This document shows positions 60,787-64,000 of a stretch of DNA of 64,000 bases, piece after piece. The translations under genes were made by a program, and so were the position numbers. Location: the NCBI RefSeq assembly GCF_020169515.1, contig NZ_JAHMHW010000013.1, positions 1 through 64,000 of the forward strand. Direction: 5' to 3'. The number at the start of each line of letters is the position of its first letter. Within the stretch, counting starts at the first letter, position 1. This DNA is from Paenibacillus vietnamensis (lineage in GTDB: Bacteria > Bacillota > Bacilli > Paenibacillales > Paenibacillaceae). The notes under the pieces were generated by a model. The model was not told the origin of the DNA. It worked only from the letters and a program-made list of their open reading frames with translations, and searched no databases.

Positions 60787-63048
60787 TTGAACAGCGGAAA
60801 ATGCGGACCGGAGGCTTATCGCTGTAATCGGCTTTTGTTCGCGGCAGACGGGGCCGTGACAACCTTTTCGGTCATCGTATTATCCTCGCTGCTGCTATTT
60901 TTTTCGCTGCTGATCGATTATGCCAGAATTGCCGCTTTTCATAAGCTAAGCGAGGATGCGGCCAGAACCGGCGTTCGTTCCGTCTTGTCCGCATACGATT
61001 CGTTTTTGTACGAGAGGTACGGGTTGTTCGGGCGGGGAGGAACCGACGGGCAGGAGCTGTTCTCCGGGGTTCTGGAGGAAAACGCGAAAGGAAACGCGGC
61101 TTCGGAGGACGGTGCCTTTCAGCTGGTGCGGATGCGGCTTGAAGCTGCCGGCCTGCATGACTCGGAATATTTAGGGAAGCATGAAATTTTCACCAGGCAG
61201 GTGCAGGAAGAAATGAAATACAAAGCACCTGTCGGCTTTACACTTGATCTTGCTTCGAAGTTCGCCCCGATCGCAGGCGTAATGAAGGAAGCCGCGGCGT
61301 CCGTCGGCTTACTGGAAAGCATGCGGAAGCTTTACGAGCAGCGGGAGGCGCATATTGCCCGGGTGCTGGTGCTGCAGCAGCAGGCAGCGTCGGCTGTAAG
61401 CGGCAGCGGCATCGATGCGGTGATTCCCGTCCGCGCGGCCGAGCTTGCCGCAGGCGGCGGGAACAACGCGCTCGCCGTCGCCGCCGAATATGGGCGTTAC
61501 GCCGCCCAGATGCTGCAGGATCAGTCTGCGGCTGCGGAGGGTGACAAGCTTTATTCGGCAGAAACGCAGGCTTACGAACAGAAAGCTCGGGATGTCGGCA
61601 TGGAACTGCGCCGGTTGAGCTCGGAGATGCAGCGGCTCCATGACAGGCTGATGCTTGAAGCCGTGAAGGATCTGGAGGCTGCCAGGCTGCTGAACGAGCA
61701 GATGCAGGGGCTCGCCCGGCAGGCAGACCATGCGGCTTCGGCCCGCGGATTTGATCGGGTAAAGGAAGGCGGTGCGCAAGGGGCGGCGGGAAGCCGGGTA
61801 CCGGCGGACGCGGAGAACGAGCTTGCCGAGGTACGGCAGGAGGCAGACAAGCTGCTGCTTCAGGACAGCTGGTTTTCGTCATATAAGCAGGAGCTTGACG
61901 AGCAAGGCAAGGCGGCTTCGGCCATCCATATGGAGACCGGCGCCTTTCAATCGAACAGCTTGGCTGCAATAGCAGGCCCTTTCGGCGAAACGGCGAACAA
62001 CAATTTGGCGGAAGGGGTTTCCAGTCTTCGACTCGCATATGGCGGGTACGAGGAGAAATATATCCGGCCCGCTCTCGTCCTAGCCGCCAGGAGACAGTCG
62101 CTGGAATCCGGTAACGTAAAGGCCAAGCTGAAGGAGCAGGAACAGCAGGCGGGAGCCCTGTGGGATCAGGCGCGAAGCTTGCTGCACGGCTTGACTGCTC
62201 TGCCCCAGACGGAGGAGCACGATGAGCTGTTCGAGCAAGTTCGGCAGCGCTATGAAGCCAACCTGTTATTTAATCGTCATACGGAGGCAGCTGCGGCATC
62301 GGCCGGCTATATGCAGGCCGGTAATGCTTATGCTGCCGCGGACCAGGCCGCCTCGCTGTCCGGAAGCTTGTTCACGGGAATGGCGGGCGTGTTGGAGCGT
62401 ACGCTCGATTCGCTTTATGAATCCGAATATGCGGCTGGCCGCTTCTCCGCCTTTGCTCCGCAGCATTTGAAAGGCTTGCTGACGGGAGGAGATTTAACGG
62501 AGCTGGCGCATGCGGCGGCTTTCAATAATCAGGAAGCCGAATATGTGCTCTATGGCTTTCATAATCCTACAGGCAACCTTGCGGCGGCTTACGGTCAGCT
62601 TTTTGCCGCCCGGCTGGCGGTTCGGACGATGGAAGGATTAATCGATAACCGGGCGCTTGGGCATCCCTTGCTTATCTTATCGGCTGCGCTTGTCTACGGC
62701 TTGGAGAAAACAATGGAGGATATGCTTGCCTTCAGCGAGCGGGGGACGGCTCCGCTATCCAGATTTCTTGCTACGGAGCTGAGCTACGAAGATTATTTGC
62801 GGCTGTTTCTGTTGATCAGCGACGCGAGTTCGGCCGGAAGGACGGCAAGAATGATAGCGGTTATCGAGCAAAACAGCGGTACGGTTCTTTCGGCCGTTCC
62901 GACTGGCGTATCCGGAGAAGCTCGCTTGTCGATGGAGCTGTGGTTTATACCGGGACTGATGAGGGTATTGGGCCGCTTTGGATTATTGGACGGAAGGGTT
63001 GTCGGCAACCGTTATGAGACGACGCATACGATCGGCTGGTCCTATTAA
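60787..63048 (+). CDS. DUF5702-like membrane protein of the Tad locus
   Basis: A 753-aa protein with an N-terminal TM helix (FSVIVLSSLLLFFSLLIDYA, about residues 22-41) and a long, Ala/Gln/Glu-rich extracytoplasmic part with coiled-coil potential (about 150-480), ending with a C-terminal domain (ADLTELAHAAAF; TRMIAVIEQNSG). It resembles the TadG/DUF5702 class found in Firmicute Tad loci. TTG 60787 follows GGGAGGTGA; GTG 60775 is too close to the site. The large size is normal for the class. Confidence 0.75.
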   Translation: MNSGKCGPEAYRCNRLLFAADGAVTTFSVIVLSSLLLFFSLLIDYARIAAFHKLSEDAARTGVRSVLSAYDSFLYERYGLFGRGGTDGQELFSGVLEENAKGNAASEDGAFQLVRMRLEAAGLHDSEYLGKHEIFTRQVQEEMKYKAPVGFTLDLASKFAPIAGVMKEAAASVGLLESMRKLYEQREAHIARVLVLQQQAASAVSGSGIDAVIPVRAAELAAGGGNNALAVAAEYGRYAAQMLQDQSAAAEGDKLYSAETQAYEQKARDVGMELRRLSSEMQRLHDRLMLEAVKDLEAARLLNEQMQGLARQADHAASARGFDRVKEGGAQGAAGSRVPADAENELAEVRQEADKLLLQDSWFSSYKQELDEQGKAASAIHMETGAFQSNSLAAIAGPFGETANNNLAEGVSSLRLAYGGYEEKYIRPALVLAARRQSLESGNVKAKLKEQEQQAGALWDQARSLLHGLTALPQTEEHDELFEQVRQRYEANLLFNRHTEAAAASAGYMQAGNAYAAADQAASLSGSLFTGMAGVLERTLDSLYESEYAAGRFSAFAPQHLKGLLTGGDLTELAHAAAFNNQEAEYVLYGFHNPTGNLAAAYGQLFAARLAVRTMEGLIDNRALGHPLLILSAALVYGLEKTMEDMLAFSERGTAPLSRFLATELSYEDYLRLFLLISDASSAGRTARMIAVIEQNSGTVLSAVPTGVSGEARLSMELWFIPGLMRVLGRFGLLDGRVVGNRYETTHTIGWSY

Positions 63049-63988
63049 AGCCTCTAAAAGGAATGATGAACAAGGCTCCATTGTGCTTGAAGCTTCGCTG
63101 GCGATGCCGCTCTTGATGCTGGTGCTGCTCGTTTTTGTTGTTCTGGTCCGATTATGCGCCGCCCAAATGGCGCTGCAATCGGCGGTATCCCAGACGGCAA
63201 AGCAGCTTGCGGCGCATATTCATCCCGCCGAGCTGGCCCTGCAGCAGGCCGCTGCGGCAAACCCTTTAGCTTCGCTGCCGGGGGCGGCGGGGCTTGCACC
63301 CTGGTCGGAGATCGCGGCGGAAGCGGCCGGCTGGCTGCCGAGCCCTGCAGGCGATATCGCATCCTCCGCACTGCGCGGGGATTTCCGGCCGTTTCATAAT
63401 TTGGCTGCAGCCGAGATGGGCCGCGGCGTTGTCGAGCCGCTCCTGCGGGATTTCGCAGACGAGGCGGTTATTGAGCCGGAAAGGCTGCGCCTGACGGAGC
63501 TGATGCTGCCGGATATGGAGCCAGCCGGCAAGCCTTATTTGACCGTGGCCGCCGAATATGAGTTTCCCGTCAAGCTTCCTCTACTCGGAAGACCGATCGT
63601 TTTGAAATGGCGGACCTTGGAGCGGGCATGGATCAGCGATGCGGCGCCTGCCAGATACGGGAGCGGCGATGACGCAACGGGGCGGCTTCCGCTGCAGATC
63701 GTGGATATAAGGCCGAAGCCGCTTCGGCCCGGCCTTAAAGCAACGGTTCTCGTGAAGACGGCGCCGGGCGCATCGGTATCGATCGATGTCAAGTACAAAA
63801 GCGGCTCAAGCAAAGCCAAACATCTCGGCGCAGCCGAAGCGGATGCGGATGGTTATATTTCGTGGACCTGGCACGTATCCGGCAATACGACGCCGGGCCT
63901 TTGGGAGCTGACCGTGTCGGAAACCGGCGACGCCAATCATAAGGAATCCATGCATTTTTTGGTGGAGAAACGAGCTTCGGCACATTAA
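63014..63988 (+). CDS. TadE-like protein with C-terminal beta-sandwich
   Basis: A 324-aa protein: EQGSIVLEASLAMPLLMLVL (about residues 20-39) is a TadE-type motif and TM helix, followed by an extracytoplasmic helical part and a beta-rich Ig-like C-terminal domain (about 228-320, KATVLVKTAPGASVSIDV). It overlaps the previous gene by 35 bp. ATG 63014 has no close ribosome site, so coupled translation is likely. The beta-sandwich suggests a surface-exposed or adhesive minor pilin. The gene ends 12 bp before the window edge. Confidence 0.78.
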   Translation: MRRRIRSAGPIKASKRNDEQGSIVLEASLAMPLLMLVLLVFVVLVRLCAAQMALQSAVSQTAKQLAAHIHPAELALQQAAAANPLASLPGAAGLAPWSEIAAEAAGWLPSPAGDIASSALRGDFRPFHNLAAAEMGRGVVEPLLRDFADEAVIEPERLRLTELMLPDMEPAGKPYLTVAAEYEFPVKLPLLGRPIVLKWRTLERAWISDAAPARYGSGDDATGRLPLQIVDIRPKPLRPGLKATVLVKTAPGASVSIDVKYKSGSSKAKHLGAAEADADGYISWTWHVSGNTTPGLWELTVSETGDANHKESMHFLVEKRASAH

Positions 63989-64000
63989 CCGTCAAGTCCG

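Overview
The window reads as chromosome of a spore-forming, low-to-moderate GC Gram-positive of the Paenibacillus/Cohnella type. Evidence seen: sporulation genes (yunB, ylbJ, a lytH-like M23 peptidase), ccpN-yqfL, an SLH-domain surface protein, lipoprotein solute-binding proteins, strong GGAGG ribosome binding sites with many TTG/GTG starts, YesM/YesN two-component pairs and CUT1 sugar ABC permeases without their own ATPase. No rRNA, tRNA, CRISPR or prophage was seen.

Region 1 (1-6435): a palindrome-rich repeat, then a divergent LacI-type regulator facing a four-gene operon: FucI-like isomerase, split transketolase and FGGY kinase. The isomerase/kinase/transketolase set matches the logic of the non-oxidative D-apiose pathway, but other branched or unusual pentoses are possible. 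Region 2 (6436-18556): a secreted alginate-lyase-superfamily enzyme, a YesM/YesN pair, an LplABC-like transporter, and a GMC oxidoreductase paired with a hydroxypyruvate-isomerase-like TIM barrel. Region 3 (18557-30511): an IS3 relic, then two permeases, a second YesM/YesN pair, a solute-binding lipoprotein, a cytoplasmic heparinase II/III-type lyase, a 796-residue protein I cannot assign to a family, and a KdgF-like cupin. Regions 2 and 3 look like loci for uronic-acid-containing glycans: cleave outside, sense and import, then finish inside the cell.

Region 4 (30512-46681) is mostly housekeeping and sporulation: SET-domain protein, YiaA-like membrane protein, an OmpR-type two-component system beside an SLH protein, yunB, lytH, lipA, yutD, nadK, ylbJ, a 30-codon gene, truncated haemoglobin, DUF2225 protein, two small coupled genes and an M3 oligopeptidase. 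Region 5 (46682-52619): two paralogous NtaA/SnaA-type FMN monooxygenases flanking an MFS transporter, each preceded by a similar terminator-like hairpin, then a solute-binding lipoprotein and another palindromic repeat. Region 6 (52620-55500): a HIBADH-type dehydrogenase, ccpN-yqfL and ndk. Region 7 (55586-63988): a complete-looking Tad-type pilus/secretion operon (CpaE-like, CpaF, TadB, TadC, Flp pilin, TadE-like, DUF5702-like, TadE-like with a C-terminal beta-sandwich).

Three families of intergenic repeats recur: CTGCTGCA-N5-TGCAGCAG palindromes (three loci), a duplicated terminator module (two loci), and an AT-rich element flanking the sporulation block (two loci).
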